From an uncultured Ruminococcus sp. (GTDB taxonomy: Bacteria > Bacillota > Clostridia > Oscillospirales > Ruminococcaceae), in NCBI GenBank assembly GCA_947173865.1, contig CAMWGS010000063.1, positions 1 to 9,074 of the forward strand: a stretch of 9,074 bases of DNA. Reading direction: 5' to 3'. The notes below the pieces were generated by a model. It saw only the letters and a list, made by a program, of their open reading frames with translations. It did no database searches and was not told the origin of the DNA. Below, piece by piece: positions 1-6,097 of the stretch. Every line of letters starts with the position of its first letter. Position 1 is the stretch's first letter. The translations under genes and the position numbers were made by a program.

Positions 1-687
1 TTCCTTTGAATCCTTCTGATTTGAAGTAAGCTGTGAATCAACTGCTTTTTTAGCACCTTCACGTTTTGCTCTTTCAAGGTCTTCGTCAACGAATTTCGGA
101 ATATATTTCGGTGGTTCGGGTTCTTCGTCGAGAACGGGAGCTGTAACGGGTTCAGCAGGTTGCGGAGGTTCTTCCTTTACTGGTGGAGGAACATAATTGT
201 CCTCATCAAGAACGGGTGCGGTAACTTCTTCGGGCGGTGCTTCTGCACCGAGTTGCTCTCTCCTCATATTTATAATTTTTTGTTGCTGTTCGTCTGAAAG
301 GTTGTCAAATATTGCTTTCAGTTCGGGAGTAAGAGCGGAAATTATATTTTCGTCACTGAGAATCAGCTTTTCTGAAACAGGCTCTGTGGCAGTTTCCTTT
401 TTGGTCTGTTCATATGACGGGTTATAGTTGTCCATATCGTCGAGAACGGGAGCGGTGACACCTGTAGGTGCACCTCGCCTCTGTTCATAAGCGGAGCTAT
501 ACGTGTCCATTGTTTCAAGAACAGGAGCGGAAACGCCTGTAGGAGCTCCACGCCTTGCTGATTCTGTATACTCTATATCGTCGAGAACAGGAGCGGAAAC
601 ACCTTGCGGACCTTCTTTTTTAGCGGTCGGGACATAGTCTATATCGTCGAGAACCGGAACACCGCCGTAATTATTTTCATCGGGCAT
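1..687 (-). CDS. Acidic repeat protein, N-terminal 229 residues (runs off the window), function unknown
   Basis: I do not recognise this protein. It starts at ATG 685-687 behind a good ribosome site (GAGGTG, 693-698) and stays open to base 1, so the C-terminus is missing. The visible 229 residues have no signal peptide or membrane segment. They are Pro/Glu/Asp-rich with six copies of a short motif, roughly [GE]-V-[ST]-A-P-V-L-[DE]-[DE]-x-[DE]-x-Y, at about residues 9-18, 29-40, 51-63, 76-88, 154-165 and 180-189. Between copies four and five lies a predicted helical segment (about 104-147) containing LTPELKAIFDNLSDEQQQK, which looks like a small folded module. Residues 201-216 are charged and probably helical. 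The low-complexity tract suggests a disordered linker or a set of identical docking motifs. It begins 36 bp after the purA stop with no visible promoter or terminator between, so co-transcription with purA is likely. A membrane or enzymatic domain could lie in the unseen part. Confidence 0.8.
   Translation of the reverse strand, partial: MPDENNYGGVPVLDDIDYVPTAKKEGPQGVSAPVLDDIEYTESARRGAPTGVSAPVLETMDTYSSAYEQRRGAPTGVTAPVLDDMDNYNPSYEQTKKETATEPVSEKLILSDENIISALTPELKAIFDNLSDEQQQKIINMRREQLGAEAPPEEVTAPVLDEDNYVPPPVKEEPPQPAEPVTAPVLDEEPEPPKYIPKFVDEDLERAKREGAKKAVDSQLTSNQKDSKE
124..663 (-). repeat. Six degenerate APVLDD-type coding repeats
   Basis: The six motif copies are visible in DNA as variants of atcgtcgagaac-gg-agcgg on the plus strand. 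They occur near 639-663, 568-600, 499-537, 424-459, 193-225 and 124-150. Copies 2-4 are most alike and share flanking text (RRGAPTG before copies 3 and 4). Copies 5 and 6 have lost the second Asp and the Tyr environment. Spacing between copies is irregular (about 20 to 78 residues), so this is a dispersed intragenic motif family rather than a strict tandem repeat. Confidence 0.75.
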
Positions 688-723
688 TAAATCACCTCGT
701 TTGCTTTAATGTTTTTAATTCTC

Positions 724-2001
724 TTATCTTTCTATAACCTGAGCTCTGTCAGGACCTACGCCTACCATGCTTACATGACAGCCGACAAGTTCTTCGAGAC
801 GTGCAATATATTTCTTGCAGTTTTCGGGAAGTTCGTCAAAACTTGTACATTTTGAAATATCTTCCGTAAAGCCTTCAAATTCCTCATAAATAGGAGTACA
901 GCCGTCGAGTTCTTCGAGGGCGGGTGGGAAATGTTCTGTAACAGTTCCGTCGGGTTTCTTGTATGCAACACAGATTTTAAGGGTGTCAAGACCTGCGAGT
1001 GTGTCAAGCTTGTTTATTGCGAGACTGTCAAGACCGTTTACTCTTACTGAATGACGTACTATAACAGCATCAAACCAGCCTGTTCTTCTCGGTCTGCCTG
1101 TAGTAGTGCCGAATTCACCGCCTACATTTCTAATCTGGTCGCCTGTTTCGTCGTCAAGTTCGGTCGGGAAAGGACCTTTTCCGACACGTGTTGTATAAGC
1201 CTTGGCAACACCTATAATATTGGTGATTTCCTTTGGTCCTATACCTGTACCGACACATACACCTGCGGAAAGCGGGTGAGATGAAGTAACATAAGGATAT
1301 GTACCGAAATCAATATCAAGGAGAGTAGCCTGAGCACCCTCAAACATGATTGTTTTTCCTGATTTTGAAGCTTCAAAAGTGAGAACGGAAACGTCGTCCA
1401 TATAGGAGAGAAGTCTTTTTCCGTACTCTGTATATTCAGCAGTAACGGCATCAAGGTCAAATGCTTCACCGCCGTAAACTTCGGTAATGATTTTGTTTTT
1501 AAGCTTTCCTGTAGCCTGAATTTTTTCGGCAAGGAGTTCGGGGTGAACAAGGTCAAACATTCTGATACCGCATCTTTCATATTTATCCATGTAAGTAGGT
1601 CCGATACCTCTCTTTGTTGTTCCGATGTCCTTACCGCCTCTGAAAGCTTCCGAAAGACCGTCAAGGGTTATATGCCACGGCATAACGATATGAGCTCTGG
1701 GGTCAATTTTGAGATGACCTTCTGTCTGGATTCCTCTTTCTGCGAGGCTGTCGAGTTCTCCGATAAAGTCTTTAGGGTCAAGTACTACACCTGCACCGAT
1801 AAGACAGAGAGTATTGGGGTAGAGAATACCCGACGGGATAAGGTGGAGTTTGTAAACCTCACCGTTGTTTACAACAGTATGACCGGCATTGTTACCGCCC
1901 TGTGAACGTACAACTACATCAGCACGGGAAGCGAGAATATCAATAACTTTTCCTTTTCCTTCGTCGCCCCACTGAGTTCCTACAACAATATTAGCAGGCA
2001 T
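724..2001 (-). CDS. purA: Adenylosuccinate synthetase
   Basis: PurA catalyses the first committed step from IMP to AMP (IMP + aspartate + GTP to adenylosuccinate + GDP + phosphate) in the cytoplasm. The 425-residue product matches the usual length of about 430. Visible motifs are the N-terminal GTQWGDEGKGK loop (8-18) with catalytic Asp13, NNAGHTV (37-43) with catalytic His41, TTKRGIGPTYMDK (128-140, IMP site), EGAQATLLDIDFGTYPYVTS (221-240), TTTGRPRRTGW (299-309) and the guanine-specificity motif NKLD (330-333). The frame is open upstream to 2043, but I chose ATG 1999-2001. It gives the family-typical start MPANIVVG and has an AGAGGA ribosome site 6 nt away, and the longer form would run into its own promoter region. 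It has its own sigma-A promoter and is followed after 36 bp by the repeat protein. It is not clustered with other purine genes here, and no PurR box is evident. Confidence 0.97.
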   Translation of the reverse strand: MPANIVVGTQWGDEGKGKVIDILASRADVVVRSQGGNNAGHTVVNNGEVYKLHLIPSGILYPNTLCLIGAGVVLDPKDFIGELDSLAERGIQTEGHLKIDPRAHIVMPWHITLDGLSEAFRGGKDIGTTKRGIGPTYMDKYERCGIRMFDLVHPELLAEKIQATGKLKNKIITEVYGGEAFDLDAVTAEYTEYGKRLLSYMDDVSVLTFEASKSGKTIMFEGAQATLLDIDFGTYPYVTSSHPLSAGVCVGTGIGPKEITNIIGVAKAYTTRVGKGPFPTELDDETGDQIRNVGGEFGTTTGRPRRTGWFDAVIVRHSVRVNGLDSLAINKLDTLAGLDTLKICVAYKKPDGTVTEHFPPALEELDGCTPIYEEFEGFTEDISKCTSFDELPENCKKYIARLEELVGCHVSMVGVGPDRAQVIER

Positions 2002-2054
2002 TTGTTTTCCTCTTTTCATAATAATATTAGTGCCGTCAGGCACACTTACAATTC

Positions 2055-2083
2055 ATTATATCACATAATAACATATATTTCAA
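2055..2083 (-). promoter_or_regulatory. Sigma-A promoter of purA
   Basis: On the minus strand TTGAAA (2078-2083) and TATAAT (2055-2060) are separated by exactly 17 bp. A TG dinucleotide one base before the -10 makes it an extended -10. It lies about 55 bp before the purA start. Confidence 0.8.
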
Positions 2084-2090
2084 GTGATAT
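2058..2090. repeat. Inverted repeat over the purA promoter
   Basis: Perfect 7-bp arms ATATCAC (2058-2064) and GTGATAT (2084-2090) lie 19 bp apart. One arm overlaps the -10 and the other lies just upstream of the -35. It could be an operator, but wide spacing in AT-rich DNA makes chance quite possible. Confidence 0.35.
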
Positions 2091-2110
2091 GAAGAAAAAA
2101 TTTTATTTGT

Positions 2111-2875
2111 TTATTTTTCGTCTGAATCTTCTTCTAAATCGGGATTATCAAATTCAAGACCTATATAACTTCCTGGGTTGTATCCGTCTCCTTTCGGACA
2201 CATCAGCCAGCCATCTCCTTTTATTTCAACAACATAAATCCAGTGTTTGTCAATGTCATAATCCTCATAGCCCTCGGTCTGAAATTCGACTTTTATTTTA
2301 TATGCTGATTTAATACCTTTTGTATCAAAATTATCTTCATAAAGTTCTGTGATTTCCAGCAGTTCTGTTTTTTTGAGTTCCTTTTTGTCGATTATTTCGG
2401 CGGAAAGTTTTATATTTCTGCCGTAGACAAGTTCAAGACGGTCTTTTTCCTTTTCTATGTTTTCATTGAATTCTGATATATATTCTTTCCAGTCCTTTGA
2501 ACTTCCGATGTCATATTTTAATTGGTCTATGTAGTCGCTCGGAAGCATGACTTTCATCATTTTTTCCGAATTGTTTTTATTGTATGCACTTACAAAGTTT
2601 TCTATTGGTCTTTCGTATTCGGGACGTGTACTTCTTACAACAGATTCGTCTGCACCTCCGCTGAAAAGAAATACAATTATACGTATAAAAGCTATTATCA
2701 TTATAATTATACATACAGCCCCTATAATAAGCTGACGTTTGTTTGCAGCGGCGGCAGCCTTGATTTCCTTTGCTGCAATACGGTTTTTCTGGTTTTCGGC
2801 GGCAATGACGCTTTCCCGACAGTCGCAGGGATTGCCTTCGGAAAGTTCTTTTCCGCAATATCCGCAAAAATGCAT
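2111..2875 (-). CDS. Zinc-ribbon, single-pass membrane protein with extracytoplasmic domain
   Basis: This is a 254-residue protein of unknown role. It opens with a short zinc ribbon, MHFCGYCGKEL followed by PCDC (Cys4, Cys7, Cys17, Cys19). An Ala/Lys-rich helical linker follows (about 24-47), then one hydrophobic segment (about 49-71), then a charged domain of about 180 residues outside the membrane. The start of that domain (FVSAYNKNNSEKMMKVMLP, about 94-112) resembles the helix that opens NTF2-like or DUF4878-type folds in Gram-positive zinc-ribbon membrane proteins; that assignment is inference. The C-terminus is acidic. I chose ATG 2873-2875 rather than the upstream frame opening at 2920 because GGAGG lies 8 nt before it, the zinc ribbon starts there, and the longer form would overlap the -10 promoter element. 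It has its own near-consensus promoter, and no clear terminator separates it from purA. Confidence 0.85.
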   Translation of the reverse strand: MHFCGYCGKELSEGNPCDCRESVIAAENQKNRIAAKEIKAAAAANKRQLIIGAVCIIIMIIAFIRIIVFLFSGGADESVVRSTRPEYERPIENFVSAYNKNNSEKMMKVMLPSDYIDQLKYDIGSSKDWKEYISEFNENIEKEKDRLELVYGRNIKLSAEIIDKKELKKTELLEITELYEDNFDTKGIKSAYKIKVEFQTEGYEDYDIDKHWIYVVEIKGDGWLMCPKGDGYNPGSYIGLEFDNPDLEEDSDEK

Positions 2876-2908
2876 GAAGTGAACCTCCGGAAAAAATGAT
2901 TTATCTGT

Positions 2909-2937
2909 ATTGTAGCACAAATGGAAGTTTATGTCAA
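2909..2937 (-). promoter_or_regulatory. Near-consensus sigma-A promoter of the zinc-ribbon gene
   Basis: On the minus strand TTGACA (2932-2937, perfect) and TACAAT (2909-2914) have a 17-bp spacer. TGC directly before the -10 adds an extended element. It starts just beyond the terminator hairpin of the preceding gene. It is the strongest-looking promoter in the window. Confidence 0.88.
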
Positions 2938-2974
2938 GTAAAAATAATTACGGGTGTATATACAGTACACCCGT
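2938..2974 (-). terminator. Rho-independent terminator of the LytM/SpoIIQ-like gene
   Basis: A perfect 9-bp stem (ACGGGTGTA 2950-2958 with TACACCCGT 2966-2974) has a 7-nt loop. On the minus strand it is followed by AATTATTTTTA. It lies 16 bp after the stop at 2991. The U-tract is interrupted, so termination may be partial. Confidence 0.75.
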
Positions 2975-2990
2975 TTATGAATCTGTTTTA

Positions 2991-3812
2991 TTATTTTAAC
3001 GAACTTAACGGGTCTATAAAAGAACCGTTGTGAGTGATTTCGATGTGAAGATGAGGAGCAAGGGCACTTTCAATGTCGGCAGTCTGCCCTACAACGCCTA
3101 TCATGTCACCGCTTACAAGCATATCACCTTCCTGTACGGAGAGGTCGTCAGCGAGATTGCAGTATTTTGTGACAAAGCCGTTATGGTGGTCAAGAACTAC
3201 AGTAACTCCCCATAGTGCATCTTTTTTGACTGATGTTACTTCACCATTTGAAAGGGCATAAACTTCCGTACCGATTTCCGACGCAAAATCAGTGCCGTTA
3301 TGGGTCTGCCACGAACCTGTGGTTTCGTTTTTTACAAGTTCTGTTCCGCTGAAAGAAGTTATTACATTTGTAATATCGGCGAGCGGAGATTTTACATTTT
3401 CCAACTTGCTGATGCCTGTTTCAAGAGTTTCCGAATCTGCTTCCGCTTCAACTTCTTCTGCTTCTTCCATGTCGATTACTTCCTGAAATTCTTCTTCAGG
3501 TGTTTCGATTATGACTTCTTCAACTGGCATGGTTTCAGCCTGTACCTGCACGGCAGTTGTTGTTGTAGTCGGAGTCATGGCAACAACATAAGCGGTGCTG
3601 GTTGACTTAGGTACATTATTGTATTTTTTGTCAACCGGAGTTTCCGAAGCAGGCGTGCTTATACCTGCGGAAAGCTGTCCTTCGGTGATTTGTTCACCCT
3701 GATTGTAGGCAAAAAGGCACGCTGCACCAATCATTACCGCACTTATTCCGAGAGCAGCATAAAATCCCTTTGAACCCTTGATTTTGTTTTCTGTTAATAC
3801 ATTTTTTTTCAC
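2991..3812 (-). CDS. SpoIIQ-like membrane-anchored LytM (M23) protein
   Basis: This 273-residue protein has a short cytoplasmic N-terminus, one membrane anchor (about 17-36), a Thr/Pro then Glu-rich linker (about 45-132) and a C-terminal LytM/M23 domain (about 145-270). Zinc ligands are present: His171 and Asp175 in HNGTD, and His256 of HLHIEI with His254. The usual Tyr-x-His-Leu catalytic motif reads YCNL, so the catalytic His is Asn219, and peptidoglycan cleavage is doubtful. SpoIIQ of Bacillus is also degenerate and has the same layout (anchor, linker, LytM, and a tail like HNGSFIDPLSSL). There it forms the forespore half of the SpoIIQ-SpoIIIAH channel during engulfment. The SpoIIQ assignment is by layout and remembered similarity. 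Start: GTG 3810-3812, 8 nt after GGAGG (3821-3825). A GTG at 3819-3821 overlaps the ribosome site and is rejected. Another envelope M23 protein is the alternative. Confidence 0.85.
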   Translation of the reverse strand: MKKNVLTENKIKGSKGFYAALGISAVMIGAACLFAYNQGEQITEGQLSAGISTPASETPVDKKYNNVPKSTSTAYVVAMTPTTTTTAVQVQAETMPVEEVIIETPEEEFQEVIDMEEAEEVEAEADSETLETGISKLENVKSPLADITNVITSFSGTELVKNETTGSWQTHNGTDFASEIGTEVYALSNGEVTSVKKDALWGVTVVLDHHNGFVTKYCNLADDLSVQEGDMLVSGDMIGVVGQTADIESALAPHLHIEITHNGSFIDPLSSLK

Positions 3813-3852
3813 GTATAACACCTCCGCTTTTATTTTGGACGGATTAGCGGAA

Positions 3853-3858
3853 ATTATA
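3853..3858 (-). promoter_or_regulatory. Possible -10 element before the SpoIIQ-like gene
   Basis: TATAAT lies on the minus strand about 40 bp before the GTG start, in the 63-bp gap after pflA. No acceptable -35 lies 16-18 bp upstream. The surrounding GTGTATAAT partly fits the sigma-F -10 pattern, but the matching -35 is poor. Read-through from cca-pflA is equally possible. Confidence 0.3.
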
Positions 3859-3875
3859 CACAGAAAATCAAATCA

Positions 3876-4631
3876 TTAGATATGAGGGTGTTTTTCTCCT
3901 TTTAAACCTGCTTTTATTCCCTGAATAATTACTTCTCTTGCGTGGACGGCTCTGTCTTTCGGAAGTGCGGGAGTGTCGCCAAGAGGATATTCTATTCCAA
4001 GTTCTGCATATTTTGATTTAGCCATATCGTGATACGGCAGAACGTCCAGAGCTTTCAGATTTGTCAGGGTTGAGAGATATTCACCGAGACGGAAAAGTTC
4101 GTCATCATTGTCTGTTATATTCGGAACTACAACGTGTCTTATCCATACGGGAATATTAAGGTCACAGAGATGCTCTGCAAAAGAAAGAATATGACTGTTG
4201 TCAAGACCTGTGAGTTTTTTGTGTTCTTTGGGGTCTATGTGTTTTATATCGAGCATTACAAGGTCGGTATATTTAAGAACTTCGTCAATTTTTGAATGTT
4301 CGGACGGATTGTAAACGCCTGCCGATGTATCCAGACAAGTATGAATTCCCTTTGATTTGGCAAGCGAGAAAAGTTCTGCAAGAAATTCGGGTTGTGCAAG
4401 AGGTTCACCGCCTGTTGCAGTAATACCGCCCGATTTGAAAAATTCCTTGTATGAGTCGTACTCTTTCATAAGTTCGTCGGCGGTCATTTCGTGACCCTTT
4501 CCGAACTCCCATGTATCAGGATTGTGACAGTACTGACAGCGGAGCGGACAGCCCTGAAAAAATACCACAAATCTTACTCCAGGACCATCAACCGTTCCGA
4601 AACTTTCCGTTGAATGAATGTGACCAATCAT
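3876..4631 (-). CDS. pflA: Pyruvate formate-lyase activating enzyme (radical SAM)
   Basis: The product uses S-adenosylmethionine and a [4Fe-4S] cluster to place a glycyl radical on pyruvate formate-lyase in the cytoplasm under anaerobic conditions. The 251-residue length matches the family (about 246). Motifs are GTVDGPGVRFVVFFQGCPL at the N-terminus, the cluster motif CPLRCQYC (Cys28, Cys32, Cys35), TGGEP (73-77, SAM binding), GIHTCLDTSAG (95-105), LVMLDIKH (124-131) and VWIRHVVVP (162-170). These follow E. coli PflA closely, which favours PFL over other glycyl-radical activases. I chose ATG 4629-4631 (MIGHIHSTESFG) with AGAGG 8 nt upstream; a GTG at 4640 overlaps that site. The ATG shares ATGA with the cca stop, so translation is probably coupled. 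No pflB lies in the window, so the partner enzyme is encoded elsewhere. Confidence 0.95.
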   Translation of the reverse strand: MIGHIHSTESFGTVDGPGVRFVVFFQGCPLRCQYCHNPDTWEFGKGHEMTADELMKEYDSYKEFFKSGGITATGGEPLAQPEFLAELFSLAKSKGIHTCLDTSAGVYNPSEHSKIDEVLKYTDLVMLDIKHIDPKEHKKLTGLDNSHILSFAEHLCDLNIPVWIRHVVVPNITDNDDELFRLGEYLSTLTNLKALDVLPYHDMAKSKYAELGIEYPLGDTPALPKDRAVHAREVIIQGIKAGLKGEKHPHI

Positions 4632-5953
4632 TTTATACACCTCTGTTTTATATAATTCAATAGTATATCATGGTCATTGAGAAGCTTTTCCTCAATGACA
4701 AGATTAAGCAGTTGTTTTAAAGTTCTGCCGATGTCCACACCGTTTAAACCTGTTTTTATAAGGTCGTTGCCGTTGACGGCAAGCATATGCAGATTACGAC
4801 ATTCATTGTTTTCAATAACCCTGTGACCCTCTGCAATAAGTTCGTCAAGAGCCGTATTCTCGTCACGCACAAAATCGTTTTTTGCGGAGTTGTCACATTT
4901 TTTCATTTCCATAAGTTCAAAGAATAATTTGTCACCTATAGTTGACATCATTTTTTTAACATCTGTTTTTGTGAGAATTTTTTTACTGTGGTTTGCAATA
5001 AGCGTTACCGCATAATTTATTGACTCACTGTCATAACGCAGACGTTTCATTATATCCCATGTCATTTCCGCACCGATTTCAGCGTGCTTTTTGAAATGTC
5101 CCCTGCCTGTTTCGTCGAACTTTGCACAAACTGGTTTGGCTATGTCGTGGAAAAGCAACGCACGACGCATTTTAATATTATCGTACGGAGCAAGATTTAC
5201 CGCACGGACTATATGTTCCCATACCGTGTATTTATGATAGGGGGAATGCTGGTCAAAACCTATACAGCTTTCAAATTCGGGAATAACAATTGTTATAACG
5301 TCGCTGTATTGCATCAGAACGTTAATACAGTTTTTTCCGCATATCAGCTTATCAAGTTCTTCGCTTATACGCTCTTTTGAAATATTTTTCAGACTGTTTT
5401 TCATATTGTGGACTGCCTTTGCGGTTTCGGGTTCGATGTCAAAACCAAGCTGTGACGAAAAACGTATAGCACGCATAATCCTGAGTGCATCTTCTTCAAA
5501 ACGCTTTTCAGGACTTCCCACACATTTTATTATATGCTTTTCAATATCGTCTGCACCGCCGAAATAGTCACATATATTTCCCCTCAAATCCATAGCGACG
5601 GCATTGATTGTGAAGTCACGCCTTGCCAAATCTTCACGGAGACTTGCAGTAAATTCAACATTGTCGGGACGACGTGAATCGGTATATTTTCCGTCAATGC
5701 GGAAAGTGGTTATTTCGTAGGGGATTCTGTCGGAAATAACTGTCACAGTACCGTGCTTTATACCTGTTGGAATGGTTTTGTATCCATTAAATACTTTCAT
5801 GATTTCGTTTGGCAATGCGTTTGTAGTTATATCGGTATCATGGAATTTACGTCCCATTATCGAATCCCTCACACAGCCACCGACAAAGTATGCTTCATAT
5901 CCTGCCTTTTCAAGAAGATTTAATATTTCTGCTGATTTTTTGTCTGTAATCAC
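4628..5953 (-). CDS. cca: CCA tRNA nucleotidyltransferase (class II, HD-domain type)
   Basis: This enzyme adds or repairs the 3' CCA end of tRNAs from CTP and ATP. The 441-residue protein has the class II head domain: GGCVRD (25-30), the metal-binding DTD pair (Asp39, Asp41), RRDFTINA (111-118) and EEDALRIMRAIRF (153-165). An HD phosphohydrolase-type domain follows (WEHIVRA at 245-251, LLFHDIAKP at 267-275, His290). The C-terminus carries the GNDLIKTGLNGVDIGRTLKQ helix region (395-414). A class II enzyme with the HD domain in one chain could add the whole CCA, but separate CC- and A-adding enzymes exist in some bacteria and the sequence alone does not settle this. The start is GTG 5951-5953, 8 nt after AGGAG (5962-5966); a GTG two bases upstream runs directly into TGA. 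It leads the cca-pflA operon with a 4-bp stop/start overlap. Confidence 0.95.
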   Translation of the reverse strand: MITDKKSAEILNLLEKAGYEAYFVGGCVRDSIMGRKFHDTDITTNALPNEIMKVFNGYKTIPTGIKHGTVTVISDRIPYEITTFRIDGKYTDSRRPDNVEFTASLREDLARRDFTINAVAMDLRGNICDYFGGADDIEKHIIKCVGSPEKRFEEDALRIMRAIRFSSQLGFDIEPETAKAVHNMKNSLKNISKERISEELDKLICGKNCINVLMQYSDVITIVIPEFESCIGFDQHSPYHKYTVWEHIVRAVNLAPYDNIKMRRALLFHDIAKPVCAKFDETGRGHFKKHAEIGAEMTWDIMKRLRYDSESINYAVTLIANHSKKILTKTDVKKMMSTIGDKLFFELMEMKKCDNSAKNDFVRDENTALDELIAEGHRVIENNECRNLHMLAVNGNDLIKTGLNGVDIGRTLKQLLNLVIEEKLLNDHDILLNYIKQRCIK

Positions 5954-5985
5954 ACAGTCAGCTCCTTTTTTATGTGTATAGAATA

Positions 5986-6014
5986 ATTATACAACTTTTT
6001 TCCCCGAAAAGCAA
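5986..6014 (-). promoter_or_regulatory. Promoter of cca-pflA
   Basis: On the minus strand TATAAT (5986-5991) is perfect. TTGCTT (6009-6014) is a weak -35 at exactly 17 bp. It lies about 35 bp before the GTG start of cca and is back to back with the AEC permease promoter. Confidence 0.6.
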
Positions 6015-6034
6015 TAGGTACTTTTCATATACTC

Positions 6035-6063
6035 TTGACGACAAAGGAAAATTGTGCTAAAAT
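6035..6063 (+). promoter_or_regulatory. Promoter of the AEC permease gene
   Basis: TTGACG (6035-6040) and TAAAAT (6058-6063) have a 17-bp spacer, and TGC immediately before the -10 makes it an extended -10. It lies about 35 bp before the TTG start. Confidence 0.75.
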
Positions 6064-6080
6064 AATTTCGTAATATTTTA
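6058..6080. repeat. Inverted repeat over the AEC promoter -10
   Basis: TAAAATA (6058-6064) and TATTTTA (6074-6080) are perfect 7-bp arms 9 bp apart. The repeat begins on the -10 hexamer and covers the likely transcription start. A repressor bound here would block initiation, but the AT-only arms could arise by chance. Confidence 0.35.
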
Positions 6081-6084
6081 ATAC

Positions 6085-6091
6085 GGAGGGG
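6085..6091 (+). promoter_or_regulatory. Ribosome binding site fixing a TTG start
   Basis: GGAGGGG is the strongest ribosome site in the region. Measured from GGAGG, it is 8 nt from TTG 6098-6100, the same spacing used by most genes here. No in-frame ATG follows nearby before the first membrane helix. Confidence 0.75.
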
Positions 6092-6097
6092 TTTATA

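Noticed and set aside
1051..1905. Plus- and minus-strand open frames inside purA (for example 1543-1905 plus, 1239-1664 minus)
   Set aside because: They are shadows of a strongly conserved gene, with no ribosome site and no recognisable protein features.
2002..2043. Longer purA reading frame starting at 2043
   Set aside because: It adds residues unrelated to PurA and lacks a ribosome site. The ATG at 2001 gives the family start and has AGAGGA upstream.
2002..2899. Plus-strand open frames across and opposite the zinc-ribbon gene (2002-2313, 2522-2899)
   Set aside because: Their hydrophobic, Tyr/Phe-rich translations are what the complement of a Lys/Glu-rich gene gives. No promoter or ribosome site supports them.
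3813..3860. Possible hairpin hiding the ribosome site of the SpoIIQ-like gene (TCCGC pairing with GCGGA)
   Set aside because: Only five or six pairs around a loop of more than 20 nt; too weak to call a regulatory structure or riboswitch.
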